Below, in pieces: positions 48,336 to 59,567 of a stretch of 64,000 nt of DNA. The notes below the pieces were generated by a model. It was not told where the DNA came from, did no database searches, and was given only the letters and a program-made list of their open reading frames with translations. How positions within the stretch are numbered: position 1 is the stretch's first letter; each line of letters opens with the position of its first letter. Origin of the DNA: Azolla caroliniana (taxonomy: Eukaryota > Polypodiophyta); assembly GCA_043228905.1 (NCBI GenBank), contig JBHGNT010000011.1, forward strand, positions 19,654,001 through 19,718,000, read 5' to 3'. A program made the translations under genes and the position numbers.

Positions 48336-49455
48336 GAATTCTAAGAGTTGAACTGAGGGAATTTTGAGAATTGAACTAAGTGCGAGATAACTAGATCAAA
48401 TGCCCAGAGTGAGATCACTAGACCAAATTCCCATCCTAGTATATTTAGTATACATAATAGTAAAGGTAAATACAAATATCGAGGCATTTCAAGAATTGAA
48501 CTCAAGACCTCTCATACCCTGAACATATGCCCATTCTAATCCCTTGGTTTGAGGTTCAACTAGTACACTTTGTATTTACACATTGTCCTAAACATTTCAC
48601 TCTTGCAGCGAGTGACAAATGAAAATCAAGAAAGGTAGATTTAAGAGCGTACTCTTCCTCCCAGGTGGGCAAGAAGACAAGTGGAGTTGGAGAAAGAAAG
48701 ATATGTTAATGTATTCTAAGACAAAAATTGGCCCATGAGACAAGACAAATGAGAGAACAAAGATTAATGATGAGAGTAGTACTATGAGCACTAAGATAGA
48801 TATTGAGACATCCTATGACTGGCCTCAATCTATCGGGGATCAACTAGAGAGGAGACCCCTACAACCAAATGATCTACACACACTCTCGTAGCTGTACGGC
48901 TTGCGTGGTATTCGTGACAGGATTGGTGTTTTGTCAACAGTAACTGGTTGACGGAAGCCTAAGTTTACGAGAGAAGTGCACTTTTGTTGTTGTGAGAATC
49001 CTTGCATTCTCTCATGCATTCCCCATCGATAATAGAATGTCGCGATTGGTTGAAGTAACGTGGTGGGGTTATCAACACGTCGGTATCGGTGTATGAGTAT
49101 TTGGTTATTGGGGCCCTGATGGTCAAGAGCCGGTCTCATAAGATCTTTGGTGGGACAAGGGGAACCGACCTTCATTTTAGAGAGCTTTTTTGGCCGCCCC
49201 CCCTCTAAAAGCAGACATAGATCAAGCAGACCGATAGATATACATAGATAGATAGACAGACAGATATAAAATCTTCAAGCATACGTCCATCCATCCTCTC
49301 TGTCTCCCTCTTTGTGTCAGATACGCCCCTGCAGATTTGTGAGAGTCCGCCAAAGCAACCCCCTCCTTCTATTGGCTACCTGTTCTTCTTCACCATACTT
49401 TCTCTTTCTGATTCTTCTCTGTGAATCGGATCCAAAGGCCTCGTTTTTCGGAGCC

Positions 49456-52400
49456 ATGGCGCTCAAGCAGAGACTACACGAGGCTTTCAAAGGAGCAGTG
49501 GAAAGAATAACACCGCCCCGAACAGTCTCGGCATACAAGGAAAAAGGAGTCCTGACACCTGATGAATTCGTTCTGTCTGGAGACAATCTTGTCGCCAAAT
49601 GCCCTACTTGGTCCTGGTATGCTCTGTTTTTCTTCCTTTTTGCCCATAAAACTATATTTTTTTATTTGTGTACGTTTTTATATATTTGTGTGCATGCATA
49701 TGTTTGAACACATACATGTATGCTTACATGTATGTGATGTGCACATATGTGGGTTATGTATCCCAATATTGTTTCTTTTGAATGGACAGGGAATCAGGGG
49801 ATCCCAACAAAAGGAAAGGATTTTTACCGCCTGAAAAACAGTATTTAATAACTAGAAATGGTAAATACCACTCTATTCTATCTTGGGTTTTGAATCAATG
49901 TCATGTTGTTGTATTGACCTCCAGTTGTATATGAAGTTTATGGTGAAGACTTTTCTAAGCTTGAGTTTTTGCAGTTCCATGTTTGCGGAGAGCCTCATCA
50001 CTTGAAGATGATTATAGGGCTGCTGGAGGCGAGGTTTTACTGGATAATGAAGATGATGGCTGGCTCGCTACTCATGGCAAGCCAGGTATGCTCTCTGGAG
50101 AAAGAAACTCGTTTTTAATTTATGGGAAAGAAAGGAAAGAAACCATAAAAGCAGGGATCTAGCAAATTGACTATGTGGGAATGTTTTGCCCAGATTTGAG
50201 ACACAAGTAATTAAAAAATCAAATTTAAGTTAAACAGAAAACTCTTCCTAGATGTAAAGAAGATATTATTCATTGCAGCAATCAAATTATGGGCACAAAT
50301 TATTTCGAAAGGTGCTTCATATTAATAAAAAATCCAATGTGTGAAGAGAGAACTTCAGAAGTTGTTTTGATGGTTTATATATAGTCTTCTCAATAAACGA
50401 TTCCAAATGAAGATGATACAGTGCCCAGTGTGTGAAGCCCAACATTCAAAATTGTTTATAATGGTTGATTTCTAAGAGGGGATGTAGCACCAACTATACA
50501 TGGTATACGTGTAAAGAGGGTGAACGGTGAAGTCCAGACTCGCCTCCCAGCCATAGAGCTCATGTCTGATCTTGCACGACGTCAGTATATTTTTTCTGGT
50601 TAACATCTTAAATCATGATTGCACTACGCAGCATTTGCACCCATATGTACCTTAGTGGGAAATTGGCACTAAAATTTCTGCAGGTTAAAGAGAACTATGA
50701 AAATAACTTAGTGTCTTTCACCCAACTGCTAAACATAAAAAGTATGCTCGAAAAGAGAGCAAATTTTAAAATACACCCAACTGTTAATGCTCCACTCCCA
50801 TCATACCTTTTTCCAATGGTGAATGCCTACACTGTTTCTTGTGTGCTGAACTTGACGAAAACTCCTCTTTCCTTCTTTATGAAAACAACCTTTGTGTTTG
50901 TTTTGAAATCTTACAATGTGTTTTAATTGCATGCCAATAAAGTATCAGGGCTTATGTCCCACTGTTTGTTTATGATGTTCATTACTCATCATCTCCTTTG
51001 CTTTCGCTGTTGTTTAGCTTATACATATTTATAATCAACGTGAGAGTTGTTTCGCTGAAGTGTATATATGCATGAACAGATTTATAACCCAGGTTCTTCT
51101 TTCCTGAGCATGTAGACTTCTCATGCCTAATAGACTCAGGATACTCTTTTTGATATATCTAACAAAGAAAACTTTGCCAGCTAATAAGACCAGCTAATAA
51201 GAAAACTTTGATGACAAGCTCTTGTACATCCCAAAATGCTCTACTCTTTACTTGTTTTGTATGATTTTTAAATGATGTGTAATCTGTTTCTTTTTCCTGG
51301 GTTTTCTCCGTGCTAGTTTTTTACTTACTTGCATATCATATCAAAATGTGGTAGAGACTTGATTTATTGGGTCTGTTTATTAATATGAGTTGACCGTTGC
51401 CCAATGATAGTGTAAGTAAGGATGCACGCTTTAGGAAACCATTGCACTTATTGGCTGGTTGGTCGATGTTGAGATTGTACATGTCAGCTATTCGACTGTA
51501 GCCTGTTATTTTAATGTTATCTTTTTTGGACATTTTGATTATTTATTTATAGTTCAGCTCTTAGTTATGACCATGAAGTTGTCAAGATAAAATATGTATA
51601 ATTTCATTTCATATAGTGGTCGAAACTTTTGCCTTTCAAAGGTGAATAAGCCTTTGCACCTTTATGCTAGGTGACAAAAAAGAGGAAAATGCACCAATGA
51701 TGGATGGAAGTAAGGAATGCGAGGATACTACTCATATTATTTTAGACAACAGTAAGGATGATGAGGATGATGCTATTCCAGACATGGATACTTTTGTTGA
51801 AAATGATGATGTACGTATACATTCTTGTAGATTGATCCTAATGGCCTATTTTGGCACAATGTTGGATAGTCGTGGGCTAACTTTATCAGATGTTATGTTG
51901 TGCAGGCTACGTTGGAACCAACATATCTGATGGTCCAGGAACCCGAAGAAGATAACATTCTTCGGACACGAACTTATGATGTTAGTATAACGTAAGGAGT
52001 ACCTCAGTAATGTATATGCAACCAAAAGTTAATTTGTATCTTAGATCAACAGCCTCCCATTTTTTTGCAAATGCCCTTTACATTTATTGTTTCTGCAGGT
52101 ATGATAAGTATTATCAGACTCCTCGTGTTTGGTTGACTGGATATGATGAGGTAAATTCTGTAGTCATATTTTTTGAATTGTGGTTAATCTGTGTGACTAA
52201 TCTTGGGTGTAAATGGAATATGTGTGGTGAGATAAAATTTTGTTGCTTCCACAAGCTGAAATACATAGTAGGTATGCAGTGTTAATTTGTCCTCAAGATG
52301 TAGCATCCAGTGCAGAATGGGAGACATTTGGCAAACCTGAATTTCCTATCTTTGTTTGGCTCTTTACAACTAATGGCCTTGTCTTGAAATAATCTTTCCT

Positions 52401-55104
52401 TTTCTTAAAATGCAAACAAATGAAATTATAAATTACATGACTGCACGGCTGAAGAAAATTATCCAGATACAAGGATTCATTCAATGACATGTTCAGAAAT
52501 CTGAGTCACTTTTCAAACTACAAGGTTGTTTGTCATGTATCATACTAGAGTCACTTTTCAAACTTCAAGGTTGTTTGTCATGTATCATACTAGAGAGTCA
52601 CTTCTCAAACTTCAAGGTTGTTTGTCATGTATCATACTAAACTTGTGCCATATAATCAGTGCTAGGCACACGTCCAACCATAATATAATGGATAAGGGTA
52701 ATGATAATAACAATACTTTGGGATGACAGTGTAGTAAATGTATGATGCCCTGCTGTCTAAGGTCTAAGCTGAAACTTAATGAAGTAACATAGTCTCTGCT
52801 GCTCCACATGACGCAAGGGTGAGCAGCTTGTACTTTGTAGGATTTAGTAGCAGATACTCGAGAGGAAGGCTTTCAGAAAAGGTTGGAACACGAGGTAAGG
52901 CTGGATGCTATCAACAAATGTAATATTAGCCATGAGGAAGGAACAATCATGATGTAGATTGCAGTTGCAAAATAGGAAACTTTCTATACATAGTTGTGAG
53001 TCTTCGGAAGTTGGAAATGCTGGGAACTGCATGGGATGTACATGTAGAGGGAAAGTGTAGAATGGAATATTAACCATGAGGAAGGAACAATCATGATGTA
53101 GATTGCAGTATAAAATAGGAAACTTTCTATACATAGTTTTGAGTCTTCGGAAGTTGGAAACGCTGGCAACTGCATGGGATGTATATGTAGAGGGAAAGAG
53201 TAGAAATATGTTATTGAGAGTGTGGGATACTGGAACATGATATAAAGAAAAATTGAAATCTCAAAGAAAGTAACCTAAGAAGATGAGAGCATGAGAGATT
53301 TCAAAAAATTAAGCAATTGACGAAAATAATAACAAAGCATGTTGAAGAAAGTCTGTAGAGCTTGAAGGGAGTGGAATTGCAATAGCAGGTGTACTGATGT
53401 AATTGCACACAGTTTTCAGTCAGTGTATTGGTGTAAAATAAATTTGAATACATATCTATTATATGTATTTAAATATAAGTGAGTGAGTGAGTGAGTGTGT
53501 GTGTGTTATACACATAGTATAGAGGAGCAAGAAGTAAGCAGAGAAGACTGCCTATCAACAAAAATGTTCAGAAAACAGCTGAAATTTTTTAAAAAGACAG
53601 CCAGCTGTCCTGACAGGGACACTACATTGTGTCTAGGGTTGAATGGTGATGGATGTACTTGCGCATATATCTATTTCTCATCTTTCTTTTTTACTATAAA
53701 AGATATTGAATTATACAATATGAAAGGACACCCAAATTGTTTTCATAGTCATACGAATGCTGCAAGATTATCCACAGACCATCAAGGAAACAAGAAACAA
53801 GGTATTGTATTGTATTCTTCATGGTTGGTCTCCTGATGCTTAGTTTGCAATGAGAAGGAATGTCACACCACCATATGCTAAAAGCAATTCCAAGCAGCAT
53901 CACTGCTCATCCTTCCAAGCCTTCCAAGTGATACCAGGCGTATTGTCTTTTTCCCAGAGTATATATATTTCATTGTTTGGGTTCCTCTGTCTTGAGTCCA
54001 AGGCAATAAGAGGAAAACATGAGAGCTTTATAAGGTTCATAATCAATCGGGTCACTCTAGCGTGTATATAAAAATGGCCACCATCTCTGTATCTCTTTCA
54101 TTCTGTTGTTATGATTCTTATATTGTTTTCTTGTGCCTAATAATGGATGGACGTACATATCTGTACATCTGATTTGTCCCATAGGCCAAAATTTTCATAA
54201 CTCTTTCTTTGTTTTTCTCCACGTGTGTGCGTGTGTGCACGTGTATTTCTGTTTGCACAGTGCATGTATACACATCTCACGTTGTAAAATATGTGTATGT
54301 GATGCTGTGATGCATATTATACTGCCATACTCTATACTTAGGTCTTATATAATATGCATATGCACAAACGATTTAAGGTTTATAAGCTATCTTTTCAGCT
54401 GCTTTCGTATTTTGTTATGCAGTTTTATATATCATTCACAGACTTAAAATTACTTTTCTGCTGCTTTTTCCTCAGTCACGGATGCCATTGCCAACTGAAC
54501 TAATATTTGAGGATGTCAGCCAGGATCACGCCTACAAGACGGTTGGTTTCCATTTATTGGGTTAATAATATCTGTAGAGGTATGTATGCATGACTAGCTA
54601 GAATAGGCTAATTTATTGGTGCCTCTCTTTACAGGTCACGATTGAGGACCATCCTCACATAGCAGGGAAGCATGCATCTGTTCATCCATGCAAGCATGGT
54701 GCTGTGATGAAAAGAATTAACGATGTGCTGTTGAGCTGTGGGGTGGACCCAGAAGTCGATAAGTATGAGATACAAAGATTCAGAAATTTATAGCCAAAAT
54801 ACCCCAAGTAGGGTACTTCTGGAATGCATCTGAGTTTTTTGAAACAATCAAAATACCCTGCTGTAGTATAAAGTTTACTTCAAAGAGGAGTATTCTGGTA
54901 GTTTCTGAAACCTTAGTGGCAATCTGATACACACCCAACAAGGGGTATTTGGGTGTTTGTGTTATGTTTTAATGCAAGACTATATTCGCTAACAAATGGT
55001 GGTGCTCCCCGGACAGGTACCTCTTTTTGTTCTTGAAGTTTGTAGCATCTGTTATTCCAACGATAGAGTATGACTACACGATGGATTTCGACCTTGGCTC
55101 ATGA
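49456..55104 (+). CDS. ATG3: Autophagy E2-like enzyme ATG3
   Basis: ATG3 conjugates ATG8 to phosphatidylethanolamine during autophagosome formation, acting on the membrane after the E1-like ATG7. Nine exons: 49456-49616, 49790-49860, 49975-50085, 51671-51810, 51906-51991, 52099-52150, 54476-54541, 54635-54762 and 55017-55104 (903 nt, 300 aa). All exons join in frame. The N-terminal helix region begins MALKQRLHEAFKGAVERI. An acidic flexible region (SKDDEDDAIPDMDTFVENDD) occupies about residues 146-165. The E2 core has RTYDVSITYDKYYQTPRVWL, LIFEDVSQDHAYKTVTIEDH and the catalytic loop HPCKHG (Cys248). The C-terminus is YLFLFLKFVASVIPTIEYDY followed by TMDFDLGS. The total is slightly shorter than Arabidopsis ATG3 (313 aa) because the tail after DFDLGS is lost. 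Introns 3 (1.6 kb) and 6 (2.3 kb) are long and the latter is full of local repeats. Confidence 0.95.
52503..52639. repeat. 46-bp tandem triplet in ATG3 intron 6
   Basis: Three copies of GAGTCACTTTTCAAACTTCA with AGGTTGTTTGTCATGTATCA start at 52503, 52548 and 52595. They differ at only a few bases. Confidence 0.92.
52922..53206. repeat. 144-bp tandem duplication in ATG3 intron 6
   Basis: Copies begin at AATATTAGCCATGAGG (52922) and AATATTAACCATGAGG (53066). They share GAACAATCATGATGTAGATT, TCTTCGGAAGTTGGAAA and TGCATGGGATGTA. The differences are scattered single bases and a small indel. On the minus strand the duplication yields overlapping spurious open frames with a repeated HHDCSFLM word. 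Confidence 0.9.
53709..53809 (+). repeat. 101-bp dispersed direct repeat, copy 1 (ATG3 intron 6)
   Basis: This sequence begins AATTATACAATATGAAAGGA and ends AACAAGGTATTGTA. It recurs in the same orientation at 55499-55599 with one difference (CAAGAAAC against CAAGGAAC). Homology stops abruptly at both ends. Confidence 0.93.
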
Positions 55105-55359
55105 GAATGGGATTGTATTATCACGTCATGTGGGGTTATTATCGTTCTCATTGGCATTTGGCATTTGGCATTTGTGCAAATATGTGTTGGCCAAGAACAT
55201 GCAACTTTGTATAAAATTCTTTGAAGGCTACTCTAATTTCAAGGGTTTGTACATTTCTTGTCTCAGTATACGCTTTTACACCTCCATTTCCTATTCATGA
55301 TAATAGCTATCTATGAATTTGGTCTTTCACATAGTTCAAAGAACTGCATCGCTTGTTCA

Positions 55360-55365
55360 AATAAA
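55360..55365 (+). promoter_or_regulatory. Candidate poly(A) signal for ATG3
   Basis: The hexamer AATAAA lies 256 bp after the ATG3 stop codon. It is a plausible polyadenylation element, by sequence only. Confidence 0.35.
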
Positions 55366-55498
55366 TGAAAGAGATGTGCTGTTAAACCTTAATAATGCCA
55401 AATATGTGACGTTAAAATCTTTGAATGTGATGCAAATGTCAATATATTTCTGAAACTGAGATTGGTACTTCATACTCAATTTTAGAACATTTTGTATC

Positions 55499-55599
55499 AA
55501 TTATACAATATGAAAGGACACCCAAATTGTTTTCATAGTCATACGAATGCTGCAAGATTATCCACAGACCATCAAGGAAACAAGGAACAAGGTATTGTA
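55499..55599 (+). repeat. 101-bp dispersed direct repeat, copy 2 (downstream of ATG3)
   Basis: Second copy of the repeat at 53709-53809, about 0.4 kb after the ATG3 stop codon. The two copies flank the last three ATG3 exons at a distance of 1.79 kb. Confidence 0.93.
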
Positions 55600-57442
55600 A
55601 CATAACAAGGCCATTTTATGGTAAGATCAAGAGTTATTTCAATATTATTGGTACCATTGCTTTTATACAACAAGAATATGCAAAATTGATTAAATAATAT
55701 TTTGCTGAGATGAATAATTGCATTAGCTGTTTGATCTTCAAACATTAAAAATGGTCGTGTACAATGATGATTCACCTCACAAATGAGATATTTTAGGAAA
55801 AAGTATATTAATTCTATACAATGATGAATGGCGTATCATGTCGCAAAATGAGAGTACTTGCAAATGAGAGTGTTTGATCCAAGTATCAAAATTTTATGTG
55901 ACAAACAATGGTCAAGCTGGAAAGAAAACAAGGCATTCCATGCTAGAATGCTAGAGGATAGCTAAAAGCATTGTGTCTATGTCATGAGATGCCCATTTCA
56001 TGAATATTCCATTGAAATATTTGGGCTTAGTTGTATGATAACTCTAATATTGTAGATTGCCGTGACAATGCTTCTTTAGTCCTTAAATATGCTTTATAAT
56101 TTGCTTTCCACAACCGATTATTTGAAAAACAATATGACAATGCTTCTTTAGTCCTAAAAGTATGGCTTTACAATTTGTTCCCCACAACCAAATGTTTGAA
56201 AAACAATATTATGTAACAAATGGATTTCACAAAACATGCATCTACTTATATGGTATGGTTAGGCACATGCATGCGTGCCATCTACATAATAAATGTTACA
56301 ATCAAGAGAGCATATTGTGATTGTGTGAGGAATGTGTAAAGGGACTCCAAGAGAGCAAACCTACATTGACAATGTGTGGAATGCAAACTCAGTATGTGGC
56401 CAAATATAGGGCATTGTATCAAAGTGTGAAGACAATATCTTAAAAAGGCCCAAATATTCATTTACAATGTTTCCACCCTTTTTTTCACACTAGGGTGGCC
56501 ACAAGGACATGTGCTCAAGCTTTTCTTTAATGCCTATGCTAGCACATCATTGTATTTGTCCTAGTACATGTCAATGCTTGTGCCAATGAAATGTATGGTG
56601 TGTACTTCACAATCATATTGTATGGGAACATAAAAGGAAACAAAATACTCGTGCCCTGAACATGATCTTGATCTATATGAAGGGAATGTGATGTGTGTGC
56701 GTGCATGGAGGGAAGGAAATCTCTTGACGAGGGGTAACAATTGCCCCAAGTTGATTGTTGGTCGAACACTAGCATTAAAAAGATCCGGTCATAGAAATAT
56801 TTTTGTTCATCGGTAATAGAAATTACATTGGTGGGAGTGTAGGCCGAGACAACTTCCGCCTAGGTCTCCACAATGGGTAGAGCTACATACTCCTCCTGTC
56901 AATTGCACAGATGAGGGGCATCTCAGAGATATAACTAAAAACCAAGTGGACCAAGGGGGTATGTATGTAGGTACGAGTGTATGTATGTATGTATGTATGT
57001 ATGTATGTATGTATGTATGTATGTATGTATTCTTCCCTTTGTTGATTAGGGCCCTTTTATACTACATATCTTCTTCTTCCTCTTGTCAATTGCACAGATG
57101 AGGGGCATCTCAGAGATATAACTAAAAACCAAGTGGACCAAGGGGGTATGTATGTAGGTACGTGTGTATGTATGTATGTATGTATGTATGTATTCTTCCC
57201 TTTGTTGATTAGGGCCCTTTTATACTACATATCTTCTTCTTCTTCTTCTTCTTCTTCTTCTAATTTGTTTCTTCTATCTATTATACTACTAATTCGATGC
57301 GGTTTTCTTCCGCAACGAAGAAAACCTCTCTGTTACCTGTCAATTTCTAGGGTTTGGCGCAGAGAGAGAGTGTGTGTGTGTGTGACAAAGGGGGCAAGAG
57401 GAAGGGACGGAGAGAGAACCCATCACGGGTATATCTATCGAG
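55600..57442. other. Intergenic between ATG3 and TFIIS
   Basis: No gene is supported. A diverged 72-bp tandem pair starts at TGACAATGCTTC (56063 and 56135). The right part holds the 187-bp duplication at 56897-57260 and a GAGA/TGTG leader stretch up to the TFIIS start. Minus-strand open frames at 56539-56775 show no family features. Confidence 0.5.
56897..57260. repeat. 187-bp tandem duplication in the TFIIS promoter
   Basis: Copies start at TGTCAATTGCACAGATGAGG (56897 and 57084) and share AACCAAGTGGACCAAGGGGG, a (TATG)n run of different length, and TTGATTAGGGCCCTTTTATA. The second copy ends in a (CTT)n run about 180 bp before the TFIIS start codon, so it lies in the core promoter or leader. 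Confidence 0.92.
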
Positions 57443-59567
57443 ATGGGTTCAGATCAAGAGGAGCTAGTGAGGCTCTTCCAGAAAGCAAGCAAAGCTGCAG
57501 ATTCTGCTTCTGACATTGGCGGAGAAACGGAGGAATGTCGTTGCGTCGAAGCTATAAAGCTCATGCATTCTCTTCCTGTCACAACCTCCATTCTCGTCTC
57601 TACACAGGTATTTGCTTCTCATAACACCACTATTTCATTACCCTTTTCCCGCTTGGTCTTGTTATTCGTATTCTGTTTTAGGATTTTCTTCAGTGTTGTT
57701 ATCTCTCTCTTTCTGCGCCTCCATTGTTAAATAAGTAAAGGATCTTTCTGATTTTTATTTCTATTCTGATTCTTATTTGTGTGAAAGATTTGGGTTCATT
57801 ATTTTCCCTCCCTCTCATCTTAGTTGAAATTTGAGATGAGAAATTTAGGGTTTTCGACGAGTTTCTTTATGTTTTAACACGTGAGAGATGGAGTTTCAAC
57901 TCCATGAATTTGTTCTCGTCTCGGAAGAGCTGGCTTTTTGAGGAAAGAATTGAAATAAAGGAGAACTTATGATTTTCGCGGGTATGTAGTTTCAACATTT
58001 TAGGAAGCCAGTTTTGACTGTATTGGTTTATGAGAATGTAATTTTTTGAGTAGAGTATTGAATTAGAGGAGAAAACATTAAAACCCTTTACAATGAAGTG
58101 AGCCTTGTATTTAGAAAATTTGATTTGGCATGATCAAGGTTGACCCAGGTGCAAGTTTGAGTTATTTGTTTGACTACCATTAATACTGTAATAATACTTT
58201 TTCACGAGTTATCAAGTTGAGTTGAATTCTGGCAATTCTGTATCTGTTTTCCTATTTTAGGTTTGATAAGCTTGTAGATTTAATGCATATTGAATTAACA
58301 AGTAAACTAGGCCGTGAATTTGTTTGATCATGATTAATGTTGTTTCTGAGGGTTTTTTAGGCTCTTAGGTTTACTTCAATATAGGGTTTTGGCAAGTGTG
58401 CAACTTTTTCAGAGTATTTTTTAGCTTCTTAAATCTCTCAGGACTTTGCAGATTGGATGGACAGGGACCAAATCGGGTTTTGAAAACTAGTTGTTTGAAT
58501 ATTTTAAGTTTCCTAATTGCTTGCATCTTATGGTTGAATGAAAGAAAAACTCAGGATCTTGAAAAGCTTATGCTTATTTTTTAACGTTTTGAGATTTTCA
58601 AATTGCTTGATCTTGAACTCAGAAAATCTCGGTTTTGGCAAGTATATAGTTGTTTTCAACATTTTTAGATTTTGCTAAGTTTGTTTGTGTTATTCAGGTT
58701 GGAAAGCAATTGCGCCGCCTCACAAAACACAGCCGACCCAAAATTCAGAAAGCTGCTAGTGATCTATTAGAAGCATGGAAAAGGGTAGTTGCAACAGAAG
58801 CAAAGAATGGGATCACAGATCCCTCTCCATCAGAAAGTGGGCTACGTAAACCATCATCTCCTTCAGTGAAGATCCAGAAGAATTCAACTGATACAAAAGT
58901 AGTTATAGAAACTAAACCCAAGGTGGAGACGGTTGCGTCAAGTAGCACAATATCTAGAGGCAAAGTAGATACAGAGACATCAAGTTTATCTAGTTCGTCA
59001 GAAACGAAGCAAGTTAAGCCATTGAATTTGGCACTTATACCGAAGACTAAGGAAGCGACGAGAGATAAAATCCGGGAACTTCTAGCTGAGGCATTTTCGA
59101 AGGTAGAGAATGAAGCAGATGGGCATGATGTGGCTAGAGCTCGGGCTTCAGATCCAATCGCTATGGCCGTGTCAGTAGAATCAGTAATGTTCCAAACATT
59201 TGGTCTTTCCAAAGGTGTGAATAAGATGAAGTACCGATCAATAATGTTTAATATTCGTGATGCAAATAACCATGATTTGAGGCGAAGGGTTCTTCTCGGA
59301 GATGTGAGCCCTGGTGATCTTGTGAACATGTCAGCTGAAGACATGGCTAGTGACCAACGGAAGATGGAGAATGATGAAATAAAGAAGAAAGCTCTCTTCG
59401 AGTGTGAAAGAGGACAAGCACGACAAGCGTCCACAGACCAGTTCAAATGTGGCAAATGTGGGCAACGTAAATGCACATACTATCAAATGCAGACACGGAG
59501 TGCTGATGAACCCATGACTACATTTGTGACTTGTGTTAACTGCAACAATAGATGGAAATTCTGCTAG
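57443..59567 (+). CDS. TFIIS: Transcription elongation factor TFIIS
   Basis: TFIIS rescues arrested RNA polymerase II by stimulating cleavage of the nascent RNA. Two exons, 57443-57607 and 58698-59567, give 344 aa. The N-terminal LW (TFIIS N) domain spans about residues 1-85 (EAIKLMHSLPVTTSIL, then VGKQLRRLTKH, LEAWKRV). A Ser/Lys-rich linker follows. The central polymerase-binding domain (about 150-285) includes KMKYRSIMFNIRDANN and LRRRVLLGDVSPGDLVNM. The C-terminal zinc ribbon has Cys306, Cys309, Cys334 and Cys337 and the essential acidic pair in RSADEPMT (Asp325-Glu326). The length is slightly below Arabidopsis TFIIS (378 aa), mainly in the linker. The single 1.09-kb intron splits the LW domain after Gln55. 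The long minus-strand open frame inside exon 2 is a shadow. Confidence 0.95.

Larger units (their letters stand above)
46173..49455. other. Intergenic between CIP7 and ATG3
   Basis: The left part should be the CIP7 3' UTR. The remainder holds (TG)n at 47152-47183, the 80-bp degenerate array at 47940-48335, and GATA/GACA repeats near 49230-49270 in the ATG3 leader. A 111-codon open frame at 48840-49175 (minus) has no recognised domain and is not called. Confidence 0.5.

Noticed and set aside
48840-49175. 111-codon minus-strand open frame upstream of ATG3
   Set aside because: No recognisable domain, no convincing splice partners, and it lies in the ATG3 promoter area.
52844-53238. Minus-strand open frames with repeated HHDCSFLM words
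   Set aside because: Products of the 144-bp intron duplication, not a repeat protein.
58745-59476. 243-codon minus-strand open frame in the TFIIS locus
   Set aside because: Exact antisense shadow of TFIIS exon 2.
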